NCBI RefSeq assembly: GCF_000526155.1
Contig: NZ_JAFN01000001.1
Location: 48,824-112,823 of the forward strand
DNA from: Deferrisoma camini S3R1
GTDB taxonomy: Bacteria; Desulfobacterota; Deferrisomatia; Deferrisomatales; Deferrisomataceae
Direction of reading: 5' to 3'
DNA: 64,000 bases
The notes beneath the pieces were generated by a model. That model was not told the origin of the DNA. It made no database searches and worked only from the letters and a program-made list of their open reading frames with translations. The translations under genes and the position numbers were made by a program. Positions 1-8,559 of this stretch are shown one piece after another (the stretch's first letter is position 1; the number at the start of each line of letters is the position of its first letter).

Positions 1-233
1 CGCACCCCGGCCACCCCCAGGATGTACTCCGGCAGGCCGGGCAGGCGGGTGATCCGGGGCCGCCGCACCACGCCGCGGCCCGCTTCGGCAGGCAGCGCGA
101 ACCGGCGGCCGCCGGCCTCGAACACCAGGTGGGGCCGACCCCCCGTCGGGTCCTGGGCCTGGTGCTGATGGTCCCAGTACTCGGCCCGCAGGGCCTCGAG
201 CCAGGCGGTCAGATCCGCGTGCGCAGACCTCAC
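1..233 (-). CDS. CheW-like chemotaxis adaptor (partial, 3' end outside window)
   Basis: The minus-strand reading from a GTG at 231-233 runs open to the window edge (77 codons). It contains a CheW-type stretch, GRRFALP followed by ITRLPGLPEYILGVAGVRG, typical of the start of the CheW beta-barrel that couples receptors to CheA. The GTG overlaps the stop of the upstream cheR gene in a GTGA, which supports both the start and co-translation with the CheR methyltransferase. About 38 residues precede the CheW core, slightly more than in a minimal CheW. Whether the missing part holds only CheW or a CheW-receiver (CheV) fusion cannot be seen. Confidence 0.75.
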   Translation of the reverse strand, partial: MRSAHADLTAWLEALRAEYWDHQHQAQDPTGGRPHLVFEAGGRRFALPAEAGRGVVRRPRITRLPGLPEYILGVAGV

Positions 234-2026
234 GGCTCATCCCTCCTTTCCGGGAGTTGCAGACTGGACTCGAGGATCTCGGCCACGGCCCGTGCCTCCA
301 TGCCGCCGGTCATCCACCGGGGCACCCGCAGGCCCGACCGCAGGGCCTGCAGGGCTCGGCCCGCCTCGGCGGCCGCGGCGGCCCGATCCCCCCGCCGCAG
401 CAGGATCCACGCCCGGTTCACCCGGGCCATGACGAGGCCCGGGTCCCTGAGGAGGGCCTCGTCGTAGCGCACGAGGGCCCCGGCGTCGTCGCCGGAGCGT
501 TCTTGCAGAAGCCCGCACAGGTAGCACGCCTCGGCCGGAGCCGACGGCGATGCCGCGGCCTGGCGAGCCGCCACGAGGGCCTCCTGCTCCCGCCCCTCGT
601 TGGCGAGGAGCAGGGCCTGGCCCACCATGCCCCGGGGATCGGTGGGGTCGGCTTCCAGCAGGCTCTGGAACCGTTGCTGGGCCCTCTCGAACTCCTCGAC
701 GTCCAGCAGGGCCAGGCCGGCCCGGTAGACGGCCTCCGCATCGTCCGCCGGGCCCGCCCGCACCCGGCCGGCCGCGGCAGGGGTGGGGCGGGGCCGCGGG
801 GTGGCGGCCACGCGGCGGTAATAGAAGCATCCGGCGCTTCGGACCGGCTCCAGTTCGGGTCTGCGGGGCCAGATCGTCTCGGAGGGGCCCAGGAAGAGGG
901 CCCCGTCGGAGTCCAGGGAGGTCGAGAGCAGGTCCACGGTCTCGGCCACGGCCTCGGGGCGGAAATAGATGAGGGTGTTGCGGCAGAACACGGCGGCGAA
1001 CGGGCCGCTGCGCCGCACCCACTCCCGGGTGTCGGGGGCGAGCAGGTCCCGGCGCTCGAACCGGACCATCCGCCGGAGGTGAGGCGGCACCTCCCAACCG
1101 TCCCCCCGGGGGCGGAGGTGGCGGCGCAGCATCTCGGGGGGGATGTTGCGCACGGCCCGCTGCCCGTAGCGCCCCCGGCGTGCCCGGGCGAGGCTCGGCG
1201 CGTGGTTGTCGGTGGCCACGATCTCCACCGGAGCTTCGGGCCCGAGCACCTCGACGCAGGCGATGGCCAGGGAGTAGGGCTCCTCTCCCGAGGCGCAGCC
1301 GGCCGACCAGATTTTCGCGGGCCGGCCCCGCAGCCGGGGGAGCACCTCGGTCATCAGGGCTGTGAACTGGCCGGCGTGTCGCCAGAAGTGGGTCTCGTTC
1401 ACGGCCAGCAGCAGGGTCAGGGCGTCGAGCTCCTGGGCACGGAACCGGGCCGAGGCAAGGCGGCGCAGGTAGGCCTGGGCCGTGGGCACCAGCCGGGCCA
1501 CCAACCGGACCCCCACGGCCTCCGCCAGGGCCCGGCGCCGGTCGGCCCGGATGGCGAGGCCCCGGTGCTGCTCCACCAACGCGGCCACCTGCGCCAGTTC
1601 CCGCTGGCCGGGGCCGGCCGCCGCCAACGGCCAGGCCCGCGCGAAGGCCGGCCACTCCCGGCCGGCCGCCAGCACGGCCGAGGCTAGGGCGCGAGGGGGC
1701 GCGTCTTCCGGGAAGGCCTGGTAGACCCGGGGCTCCAGGTCCGAGGCGGAAGGGGTGGGGCACACCAGGATCACGGCCGGCGGGGCAGCGGCCCGGCTCC
1801 GGGCCCATTCCAGGGCCCCCCGCAGCCGAGGGGGGGCTGCCGTGCACACCACGGCCACGGGCAGGTCCCCGGCCAGGGCCTGATCCAGGGCGTCGGCGGC
1901 CGTGGCCCGCACCCCGATCCGGCTCAGGGCCTCGGCCGTGGCCCGGGCCTCGGCCGGCCGGTCGGCGGCCACCCACGCCAACGGGGTGGGGGGGGGGTCA
2001 GGGAGAGTCGGTGCGGCCAGGTTCAC
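230..2026 (-). CDS. cheR: CheR-type chemoreceptor methyltransferase with TPR tail
   Basis: SAM-dependent glutamate methyltransferase of chemoreceptors (598 aa, GTG start). Residues ~1-130 resemble a degenerate receiver-like domain. The CheR helical domain and catalytic core follow, with NETHFWRH (normally NETxFFR), GCASGEEPYSLA for SAM binding and FCRNTLIYF. From ~425 come TPR repeats, as in CheR proteins that dock onto signalling complexes. The start overlaps the corC stop by 29 bp and the stop overlaps the CheW gene by 4 bp, so it sits inside one operon. The W in NETHFW and the extra N-terminal domain are unusual. No receptor gene lies nearby, so the target array is unknown. Confidence 0.88.
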   Translation of the reverse strand: MNLAAPTLPDPPPTPLAWVAADRPAEARATAEALSRIGVRATAADALDQALAGDLPVAVVCTAAPPRLRGALEWARSRAAAPPAVILVCPTPSASDLEPRVYQAFPEDAPPRALASAVLAAGREWPAFARAWPLAAAGPGQRELAQVAALVEQHRGLAIRADRRRALAEAVGVRLVARLVPTAQAYLRRLASARFRAQELDALTLLLAVNETHFWRHAGQFTALMTEVLPRLRGRPAKIWSAGCASGEEPYSLAIACVEVLGPEAPVEIVATDNHAPSLARARRGRYGQRAVRNIPPEMLRRHLRPRGDGWEVPPHLRRMVRFERRDLLAPDTREWVRRSGPFAAVFCRNTLIYFRPEAVAETVDLLSTSLDSDGALFLGPSETIWPRRPELEPVRSAGCFYYRRVAATPRPRPTPAAAGRVRAGPADDAEAVYRAGLALLDVEEFERAQQRFQSLLEADPTDPRGMVGQALLLANEGREQEALVAARQAAASPSAPAEACYLCGLLQERSGDDAGALVRYDEALLRDPGLVMARVNRAWILLRRGDRAAAAAEAGRALQALRSGLRVPRWMTGGMEARAVAEILESSLQLPERRDEP

Positions 2027-2867
2027 CTGCGGACGCTTCCTCGCTGGGGGGGCGACGGATCAGGACCTCTTTGACCCGCCTCTTATCGGCGTCGCGCACG
2101 GTGAACTCAAGTCCGCGGTACTGGAAGGTCTCTCCGGGGCGGGGAATCCTGCCCAACACGTGGAACACCAGGCCACCGACCGTCTCGAACTCCTGGGTGT
2201 CCAGCTCCAGGCCCAGGAGGTCCTCGAGCTTCTCCATGTCGACCCGGCCCGAGACCCGAAGGCCCTCCCGGGTCTCCCGGACTTCGCCATCCAGGTCGGG
2301 TTCGTCCTCGATCTCTCCCACGATCTCCTCGACCACGTCCGAGGGGGTCACCAGGCCGGAGACCCCCCCATACTCGTCCACGGCCAGGATCAGGGGGACC
2401 CGGTTGCGTTTGAACTCCTCGAGCAGGGCCTCCAGGGTCAGGGTCTCGGGCACGAACACGGCGGGCCGGCACAGGGGCTCCAGAGGGGGGGACGGGGGGG
2501 GCGCGCCCCAGTACCGGAGCACGTCCCGGGCCGTCACGAAACCGATCACCTGGTCCAGGGTGTCCCGGTACACCGGGATCCGGGAGTGCCCCTCCTCCAC
2601 CATCCGCCGGACCAGCTCCGGGAGCGGCTCGTCCCGGTCCACGGCCACGATCTCGGTGCGGGGCACCATGATCTCGCGGACCCGGGTGCGGCGCAGGGCA
2701 AGGACCGAGAGGAGCATCTCCTCCTCCTCGGGCTGGAGCACGCCCTCGGCCGTGCCCTCCTCGATCAGGTCCTCCATCTGCCGCACCAGGTCCCGGCGGG
2801 GCCGAAGCCGGCGCCGGATCCACTCGACGAGGATTCCCAAGGCGGTGGGCCGGGACTCGGCCTTCAC
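1998..2867 (-). CDS. corC: CorC/HlyC-family CBS-pair protein
   Basis: 289 aa. A short helical N-terminus (no transmembrane DUF21 domain) is followed by two CBS domains (~60-180; REIMVPRTEIVAVD is the family signature) and a C-terminal CorC_HlyC transporter-associated domain (~200-275). This is the short soluble CorC type encoded next to ybeY in many proteobacteria and linked by family to Mg/Co efflux. The start is the GTG in the GTGA overlap with the upstream DgkA/PAP2 gene; the longer open frame upstream is only the shadow of that gene. The gene overlaps cheR by 29 bp. Ligand and exact role are not visible. Confidence 0.9.
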   Translation of the reverse strand: MKAESRPTALGILVEWIRRRLRPRRDLVRQMEDLIEEGTAEGVLQPEEEEMLLSVLALRRTRVREIMVPRTEIVAVDRDEPLPELVRRMVEEGHSRIPVYRDTLDQVIGFVTARDVLRYWGAPPPSPPLEPLCRPAVFVPETLTLEALLEEFKRNRVPLILAVDEYGGVSGLVTPSDVVEEIVGEIEDEPDLDGEVRETREGLRVSGRVDMEKLEDLLGLELDTQEFETVGGLVFHVLGRIPRPGETFQYRGLEFTVRDADKRRVKEVLIRRPPSEEASAGEPGRTDSP

Positions 2868-3571
2868 GGCATTCCCCCGGGCAGCACCAGGTAGTGGAGC
2901 GCCAGGGCCAGCCCGGCACCCAGGGCCCCCCCGGCCAAGACCTCGCCGCGGGAGTGGATCCGCAGCAGGAGCCGGCTGTGGCTCACCATGAGGGCCAGCA
3001 GCCCCGCCAGGGCGGCCACCAGCCAGTCCCGGGTGTGCAGGGCGAGAAGGGTGGCCACGGCGAACGAGACCGCGGCGTGGCCCGAGGGAAAGCCGCCGTG
3101 GAGCGGCGCGCCCCGGCCCAGGAGGGCCTTCAGCAGCACCACGGTCACGATCACGGTCAGGAGGATCGCGGCCGTGGCCATGGGGCCGGCCGGCCCGGTG
3201 GGAAGGGCCGCACCGAACCGCGACAGGCGCGGCCCGAGCACCACCCACCCGACGGCGGCCGCGCCGAACGAGGCCACGAGCACGGCTCCGGCGGCCACGT
3301 CCTTGGCCGACCGGGCCAGGGGGTCGTATCGGGGGCAGGCCAGATCCACCAGGGACTCGAAGGCGGTGTTGATGAGCTCGGCCACGAGCACCAGTCCGGC
3401 CGCCAGGCACAGCAGCGCGAACTCCCCCGGCGTGACCCCCAGCCGGGGGGCGAGCACCAGAACGGCCAGGGCGGCCAGGGAGTGCCACCGCATGTGCCGC
3501 TGGGTGCGCACCGCCTCGAGCACCCCCTCCACGGCGCAGTTGAGGGTTTCCAGCCAGGTCTCAGGTTTCAC
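2864..3571 (-). CDS. Diacylglycerol/undecaprenol kinase fused to PAP2 phosphatase
   Basis: 235 aa integral membrane protein. Residues 1-~115 are a DgkA-type lipid kinase: ELINTAFESLVDL holds the catalytic glutamate region and KDVAAGAVLVA the second conserved helix. Residues ~125-230 are a PAP2 phosphatase: KALLGRGAP (motif 1), PSGH (motif 2) and SRLLLRIHSRGE (motif 3, with E in place of the usual final D). The two activities oppose each other on isoprenoid or glycerolipid phosphates, so one polypeptide could cycle undecaprenol and undecaprenyl phosphate. It starts with GTG inside the last codons of ybeY (11-bp overlap) and ends in a GTGA with corC. Confidence 0.88.
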   Translation of the reverse strand: MKPETWLETLNCAVEGVLEAVRTQRHMRWHSLAALAVLVLAPRLGVTPGEFALLCLAAGLVLVAELINTAFESLVDLACPRYDPLARSAKDVAAGAVLVASFGAAAVGWVVLGPRLSRFGAALPTGPAGPMATAAILLTVIVTVVLLKALLGRGAPLHGGFPSGHAAVSFAVATLLALHTRDWLVAALAGLLALMVSHSRLLLRIHSRGEVLAGGALGAGLALALHYLVLPGGMP

Positions 3572-4007
3572 GGCGGATCCGTTGGAACAGCTCCTCCTGC
3601 CGGGCCTCCATCTCGGCCGCCCGGTGGGCCTGGGCCCCCTCGTGGTCGTACCCCAACAGATGCAGGAGGCCGTGCAGGCACAGGTAGAACACCATGTCCT
3701 CCAGGGGCCAGCCGGCCTCCTCGGCCTCGCGGGCCGCGGTGTCCAGGCTGACCACCACGTCCCCCAGCACGGCCGGGTCCATCGCCCCGGCCTCGCCCTC
3801 GCGCTGGGAGAAACTGATCACGTTCGTGGGCGAGTCAAGGCCGAAGTAGGTGCGGTGCAGCTCCTGGATGTCCGCGTCGGAGCACAGCCACACCGAGAGC
3901 TCGGTGGACGGCTCACAGCCCGAGGCGCTTAAGGCGCTCCCCAGACGCCTGCGGAGCCGCTCCTCGTCGATCCGTTCCGGCCGGTCGTTTCGGATCCAGA
4001 TTTCCAT
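3561..4007 (-). CDS. ybeY: Endoribonuclease YbeY
   Basis: 148 aa metal-dependent RNase that acts in 16S rRNA 3' maturation and 70S quality control. The zinc-binding motif HGLLHLLGYDH is intact near residue 115. The length matches the family. The neighbours (pgpH upstream, lipid kinase and corC downstream) are the classical pgpH-ybeY-dgkA context. The ATG start lies inside the pgpH reading frame, so the two genes share 95 bp in different frames, much longer than the usual 4-20 bp overlap. Confidence 0.95.
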   Translation of the reverse strand: MEIWIRNDRPERIDEERLRRRLGSALSASGCEPSTELSVWLCSDADIQELHRTYFGLDSPTNVISFSQREGEAGAMDPAVLGDVVVSLDTAAREAEEAGWPLEDMVFYLCLHGLLHLLGYDHEGAQAHRAAEMEARQEELFQRIRRET

Positions 4008-6210
4008 CGCTGCGGCGTTCCTTGTGGGCCAGGAGCGGATAGTCGATCCGCTGGTGATGGATGCCGGTGAGGATGCGGGCGAACGCGCCCGCGATCCGGT
4101 GCAGGTCCCTCAGGGTGAGGTCACACTCGTCGAGCTGGCCGTCGGCAAAGGTGCGGTTGACGATGTTCTGAACCATGCCCTGGATCCGGGCCGGCCGCAG
4201 ATCGGGCAGGGTGCGCGACGCCGCCTCCACCGCGTCGGCCAGCAGCACCAGGCCGGCCTCCCGGGTCTGGGGCTTGGGGCCGGGGTATCGGTAGTCGGTC
4301 TCGTGAACCTGGTCGTCCCTCTGGCGGGCGGCCTTGTCGTGGAAGTAACGGATCAGCCCCGTGCCGTGGTGCTGCTGGAGGATCGCCTCGATCTCCCGGC
4401 CCAGGCGGTGGCGGCGGGCCAGCTCGACCCCCTCCTTCACGTGGGAGGTTAGGATCAGGCTCGAAAGCCTCGGGGCCAGACGGTCGTGGGGGTTTCGGCC
4501 GTGGGGCTGGTTCTCGATGAAGTAGGCCGGTTTGGAGAGCTTGCCCACGTCGTGGTAGTACGAGGCCACCGTGGCCAACAGGGCCCGGGCCCCGATGGCC
4601 TCGGCCCCGGCCTTGGCCAGGGTGCCGGTGACCAGGGAGTGGTGGTAGGTGCCCGGCGCCCGAAGCATCAGGTCCCGGAGCAGCGGGTGGTCGAGGCTGG
4701 CCAGCTCCGTGAGGCGCAGATCCGTGGTGTAGCCCAGGACCAGCTCGGCCAGGAACACCAGCAGCAGGGAGAGCGCGCCCGCGGCCAGCCCCCCGCCCAG
4801 GGCCCACAGGGCGTCCCACCCGATCTGGCCCGGCAGCGCGTCGGCCGCGAGGCCGAATCCGGCCGCCACGGCCGCCTGGGCCACCCCGGCCCACAGCCCG
4901 GCCCGCAGGTAGGCGGCCCGCCGGGCCGCCCTGCCCACGCCGTGGGCGCCCACGAGCCCCCCGGCCAGGAACACGCCCGCGGCCTCCAGCGGCACGGGGG
5001 TGCCCAGGCCGCCCAGCACCGACAGGGGAACGGCCAGCAGCAACGCGGTCTCGGAGTTCAGGACCGCCCGCACGGTCAGCACGCCCGCGGCCATCGGCAC
5101 CCCCAGGACCGCGGCCCCCAGGCCACCGGGCACCGAGGCCGCCGTTGCCAGGGCGAGCCAGGCCCGTTCCAACGCCGCCAGCACGAGGAGGGTCGCGCCC
5201 AGCAGGATCCGGTCGCGGGGAGCGCTCCGAAACTTCTTGACGTTGCGGCGGCCGAACTCGAAGGGGATCCAGATTCCCAGGCACCACAGGGCCACGAGAC
5301 CGATCCCCCGGCGCCAGGCGTTTCCGGTGTCGGCCAGGCGGGCGTGGGCACGCAGGCGCCGGGCCTGTTCCGGGCTGACCCGGTCCCCCTCCCGAACGAT
5401 CATTTCGCCTTGCCGGATCAGGTACCGGACCGGGGCCACCCGGTCCCGGGCCTCCCTGCGGCGGCGGGCGGTCTCCTCCCCGTTGCGGGCCACGTTGGGC
5501 CGTAGCACCTTCCGGGCCAGGGCCCGTGCCAGGCGCTCGGGTCCGGCGGCCCCCTCCGGGGCGAGCCCGTCGCGGGCCTCGTCCAGCCCGAGCGGCATCG
5601 AAGCCGGTGTGAGGGGGGTCTCGGCGCGGGTGCGCAGGTCCCGGAGGACCCTCGGCCGGTCCCGGAGGAAGGGGGTGGGGTCGGCCACGACGCCCCGGTC
5701 GAACAGGGGCTCCAGCAGACGCCGAACCCGGCCCAGGAGGCCGGCGCGCGCGGCCGGGTCCGTGAGGCCGCGGACCTGCTCGGCCGAGACCGGAACCCCC
5801 AGGCGGGCCGCCGCCTCGGCTGCCAAGGCCTCCCAGTCCGGAGGCTTCGGCCCGTCCGGACTCACGGCCGAGGGCAGGGGAATCCGGTCCACCAGGGCCG
5901 CCGCCTCGTCCAGGGCCTCGGCCAGCAGGTCGGGGTCCCGATCGAACACCTCGGGCGCCCGCTCGGCGGCCTGGGCCCTGCGGGCCTCGGTGGCGGCCTC
6001 GTCCGGCAGGGCGAAGTCCCGCTGCGCCTTGACGTTCTCCCGGGCGACCTCGCCGGGCGCGTACAGGGGGACCCGCTTGGCGAAGGGAAGACCGGTCACC
6101 ACCGCGGCCAGGGACGCCAGCCCCAGGAGCAGCAGCGTCGACACGGCGCGTCGCCGGGCGGGAGAACCGGTTGGGACGCCGGACCGGCGGGTGGGTCGGG
6201 ATGGGAACAT
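3913..6210 (-). CDS. pgpH: PgpH-family 7TM-HD phosphohydrolase (c-di-AMP-type)
   Basis: 765 aa membrane protein. It has one N-terminal helix, a large extracytoplasmic 7TM-HDED region (to ~310), a block of about seven transmembrane helices (~310-520) and a cytosolic HD domain with HHS, YYHDVGK and QQHHGTGLIRYF metal ligands. In characterised PgpH the HD domain hydrolyses c-di-AMP; no c-di-AMP cyclase is present here to confirm the substrate. The last ~30 residues, past the normal family end near RIDYP, are basic and polar and are encoded over the start of ybeY (95-bp overlap). PhoH, often its upstream neighbour, is absent; instead an inverted-repeat element lies upstream. Confidence 0.9.
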   Translation of the reverse strand: MFPSRPTRRSGVPTGSPARRRAVSTLLLLGLASLAAVVTGLPFAKRVPLYAPGEVARENVKAQRDFALPDEAATEARRAQAAERAPEVFDRDPDLLAEALDEAAALVDRIPLPSAVSPDGPKPPDWEALAAEAAARLGVPVSAEQVRGLTDPAARAGLLGRVRRLLEPLFDRGVVADPTPFLRDRPRVLRDLRTRAETPLTPASMPLGLDEARDGLAPEGAAGPERLARALARKVLRPNVARNGEETARRRREARDRVAPVRYLIRQGEMIVREGDRVSPEQARRLRAHARLADTGNAWRRGIGLVALWCLGIWIPFEFGRRNVKKFRSAPRDRILLGATLLVLAALERAWLALATAASVPGGLGAAVLGVPMAAGVLTVRAVLNSETALLLAVPLSVLGGLGTPVPLEAAGVFLAGGLVGAHGVGRAARRAAYLRAGLWAGVAQAAVAAGFGLAADALPGQIGWDALWALGGGLAAGALSLLLVFLAELVLGYTTDLRLTELASLDHPLLRDLMLRAPGTYHHSLVTGTLAKAGAEAIGARALLATVASYYHDVGKLSKPAYFIENQPHGRNPHDRLAPRLSSLILTSHVKEGVELARRHRLGREIEAILQQHHGTGLIRYFHDKAARQRDDQVHETDYRYPGPKPQTREAGLVLLADAVEAASRTLPDLRPARIQGMVQNIVNRTFADGQLDECDLTLRDLHRIAGAFARILTGIHHQRIDYPLLAHKERRSDGNLDPKRPAGTDRRGAAPQASGERLKRLGL

Positions 6211-6405
6211 GAAGCCTCCGAGTCAGGGCATGCTAAGGCACGGTCGGGGGGGAGTCAAGATCCGCGGAATCCATCGGAAACAGCGGTTGTTTCGGTCGGA
6301 TCCCTGTGGTACGGTTCGGCAAACTCTCTAAATGAGAAGTCCCTTTAGGCTCCCTGCGGAGCCGGACAACAGGCAATGCCGTGACGGGTGACGAGTGACG
6401 GCGGC

Positions 6406-6555
6406 GGGCATGGGTTTCAGGGGCCAGAATTCAGAAGTCGGTGGACAGGGAGAAGGCTCTTCGGTCCCCCGAGAGGATCCCCCCGGGAACCCGAGCTGCT
6501 TTTCGGGATTTCCTGTCTCCTGTCCGCTGAATTCTGGTTCCTGAAACCCATGCCC
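6406..6555. repeat. Inverted-repeat element IR-A, copy 1 (150 bp)
   Basis: The two ends are inverted copies of about 27 bp: GGGCATGGGTTTCAGG, a 2-bp variation, then CCAGAATTCAG. The same 150-bp unit occurs in opposite orientation at 59373-59515 with matching interior (GGAAATCCCG, ACCGAAGAGCCTTCTCCC). No transposase or credible ORF lies within. It is preceded by a short heptad run, GTGACGGGTGACGAGTGACG (6381-6400). The stretch 6211-6405 otherwise shows nothing recognisable. Confidence 0.85.
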
Positions 6556-6598
6556 CCGGACCATGAGGTGCAGGCGAAGAGGCATGGTAATGCTTAGA

Positions 6599-6679
6599 GC
6601 GTGTGGGAATCGGGGAGGTTTTCAAGCCTCCCAGCGTCCCAGCCTCCTAGCGTCCTAGCGGAAGTCACTTGGAAGGAGG
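6599..6679 (+). repeat. 8/7 leader element: junction, octad array and gene-proximal end
   Basis: The order is junction GTGTGGGAATCGGGGAGG (6601-6618), TTTTCAAG, then four degenerate 8-bp units (CCTCCCAG, CGTCCCAG, CCTCCTAG, CGTCCTAG), then GAAGTCACTTGGAAGGAGG. The final GGAAGGAGG (6671-6679) is the Shine-Dalgarno of the gene starting at 6686, so the element end supplies the ribosome binding site. No heptad array is seen in this copy. Confidence 0.75.
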
Positions 6680-6685
6680 TTGTCC

Positions 6686-6919
6686 GTGGCACCGGGTTCC
6701 GGGCTTCGAGAGGAACTGGAAGAGATCAACCGGGAACTGCGCAAGACGTTCCTGAAGCTCCAGTCGCTTCTGGAAAAGAAGCAGCGGGCGCTCCGAGAGG
6801 CCGAGATCCTGGAGGACGAGCAGGAACAGGAGCGGTTGTCCGAGGTTGTCCTCCAGATCGAGAAGAAGCTCCGCGAGATCCGTCAGATCGGCATCCTTCC
6901 CCCTTCCACGACCCCGTGA
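6686..6919 (+). CDS. Small coiled-coil protein, unknown function
   Basis: 77 aa, GTG start 6 nt after GGAGG (6675-6679); a TTG at 6680 touches the Shine-Dalgarno and is less likely. Residues ~8-68 form one highly charged, leucine-spaced helix (LREELEEINRELRKTFLKLQ at its start), consistent with a coiled coil. It has no membrane segment, no cysteine and no known family that I recognise. Its TGA overlaps the ATG of the diguanylate cyclase gene by 1 bp, so the two are probably co-translated. A partner or scaffold role for the cyclase, which also has a coiled coil, is only a guess. Confidence 0.75.
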   Translation: MAPGSGLREELEEINRELRKTFLKLQSLLEKKQRALREAEILEDEQEQERLSEVVLQIEKKLREIRQIGILPPSTTP

Positions 6920-8331
6920 TGGCTCCCCTGCGAAGACTTCTGGTGATCGCTCCAGACGGGCCCTGGGTCCCGGCCCGGGAGGCCGGGGTGGGGGCGTTTC
7001 GTCTCGAGGTCAGCCGCGTGGATTCGCCGGAGCTCGCCCCGCCGGGGCCGTGGGACGTGGTGGCCTTCCGCACCGACGCGTTCGGGAAGGCCGGCCCCGA
7101 GGAGATCCTGGCGTGGCTTCGGCGGGCGGCGCCCGAGGCCACGGTCCTGCCGGTGGCCGTGCGGCCCGACCCACGTCAGGCCTTGATCTACCTGAAGAAC
7201 GGCGCCTACGAGTACCTGGAGGAGCCGCTCGATCCCCCCGAGTTCCTGCGGGCCCTGGCCGAGGCCGTGGAGAACCGGGAGGCGTTCCGCGAGATCCTGG
7301 AGATGAACCGGACCCTGGAGGCCCAGGCCAGCCAGCTGCGCCGGGAGAAGGAGGAGCTGGAGCGGCGCAACCGGGAGCTGCAGGCAGTGAGCCGGCTGGC
7401 CCAGGACCTGGCCGCCTCGTTGGAGCCCCAAGAGGTGGTGGACCGGTTGGGGGCGCGGCTTCGTGAGGTGTTCGGGGACCGCTCGGTGCGCATCGGCCTG
7501 TGGGGCCGGGTCCCTGGCGGGCTGGCCTTGGTGGGCGGAGCCTCGGGCCCCGGCGTGGAGGACGCGCCCGGGCCGTGGGCCACCAGGGTCCTCCGGGGCG
7601 AGGAGGTGCGTCAGCCGGCCCGGGACGGGGGGGCGGAGCTGGTGGTCGTGCCGATGAGGGCCCGGGACCGGGTGGTGGGGTTCCTGGCGTTGGAAGGGAA
7701 CTCGCAGCCGGTGCCCGAACACGAGATGGAGATCCTGCGAATCTTCGCCGACACCGCGGCCATCGCCCTGGAGAACGCCCGGCTGTACCAGGCCATGCGG
7801 GACCTGTCGGTGCGCGACGAGCTCACGGGCCTGTTCAACCGGCGGTACTTCCAGGAGCGGCTCCGGGCCGAGTGGAACCACGCCACCCGCCACGAGATCC
7901 CCCTGGCCCTCCTGATCATCGACATCGACCACTTCAAGCGGCTGAACGACGGCAACGACCACCTGACCGGTGACGCGGCCCTGCGCAAGCTGGCCGAGCT
8001 CCTCACCCGCAACACCCGGGGCATCGATACGGTGGCCCGGTACGGCGGAGAGGAGTTCGTCGTGATCCTGCCCCGCACCGGCCGGGAGGGGGCCCTGGCC
8101 GCGGCCGAGAAGCTCCGGCGGGCGGTGGCCCGGACCCGCTTCCCCGGCGAGGACGCGGTGCCGGGGGGCAAGCTGACCGTGAGCATCGGCGCGGCGTGGT
8201 ACCCGGGGGCGTCCGGTTCGGCGGAGGAGCTGCTGGCCCGGGCCGACCACGCCCTGTACGAGGCCAAGGAGTCGGGCCGAAACCGAACCCGCCTGTGGGG
8301 CGCCCCCGACGAGTCCCGGGCCAGCGCCTGA
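6919..8331 (+). CDS. Diguanylate cyclase: pseudo-receiver, coiled coil, GAF, GGDEF
   Basis: 470 aa. Residues 1-~120 have a receiver-like fold ending in KNGAYEYLEEPLDPPEF, but the phospho-acceptor position in WDVVAFRTD appears to be R51, so phosphorylation is unlikely. A charged coiled coil (~122-158) leads to a GAF domain (~160-295) and a GGDEF domain (~298-460). The active site GGEEF is at 376-380, with the inhibitory I-site RGID (367-370) five residues upstream, so an active, product-inhibited c-di-GMP synthase is predicted. ATG overlaps the stop of the small coiled-coil gene. The ligand of the GAF domain is unknown. Confidence 0.92.
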   Translation: MAPLRRLLVIAPDGPWVPAREAGVGAFRLEVSRVDSPELAPPGPWDVVAFRTDAFGKAGPEEILAWLRRAAPEATVLPVAVRPDPRQALIYLKNGAYEYLEEPLDPPEFLRALAEAVENREAFREILEMNRTLEAQASQLRREKEELERRNRELQAVSRLAQDLAASLEPQEVVDRLGARLREVFGDRSVRIGLWGRVPGGLALVGGASGPGVEDAPGPWATRVLRGEEVRQPARDGGAELVVVPMRARDRVVGFLALEGNSQPVPEHEMEILRIFADTAAIALENARLYQAMRDLSVRDELTGLFNRRYFQERLRAEWNHATRHEIPLALLIIDIDHFKRLNDGNDHLTGDAALRKLAELLTRNTRGIDTVARYGGEEFVVILPRTGREGALAAAEKLRRAVARTRFPGEDAVPGGKLTVSIGAAWYPGASGSAEELLARADHALYEAKESGRNRTRLWGAPDESRASA

Positions 8332-8333
8332 TC

Positions 8334-8410
8334 GGGGCCTTCGGCCCGCTGGGCGGCCGGGCTAAGCAGCTAGGCGCCGGAGCCGTCACCGTCACCGGTC
8401 ACCCATCACG
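8334..8410 (+). repeat. 8/7 element fragment: GGCC hairpin plus heptads
   Basis: The perfect hairpin GGGCCTTCGGCCC (8335-8347) immediately follows the cyclase stop. Next come degraded octads (GGGCTAAGCAGCTAGG) and degenerate heptads of the GTCACCG type (8382-8409). A further palindrome, CGGCCCCCCGGGGGCCG, lies at 8426-8442. The rest of the gap to 8559 shows nothing recognisable. Confidence 0.6.
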
Positions 8411-8559
8411 CTCCTTCCCCTTGCCCGGCCCCCCGGGGGCCGAGGGGACGCTCCGTTCCACGGAGCCGCTCCCCTGCCGCGTAAGGCGGCGCCTGCCTCC
8501 CCGACCCATCGTCGTCTCGAACGACCGGCACCAAACAAAACGATGAGGCGGCGCCAATC

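Noticed and set aside
6328..6625. Three small open frames inside IR-A copy 1
   Set aside because: They span the inverted repeat, exist on both strands, and have no Shine-Dalgarno or conserved motif.
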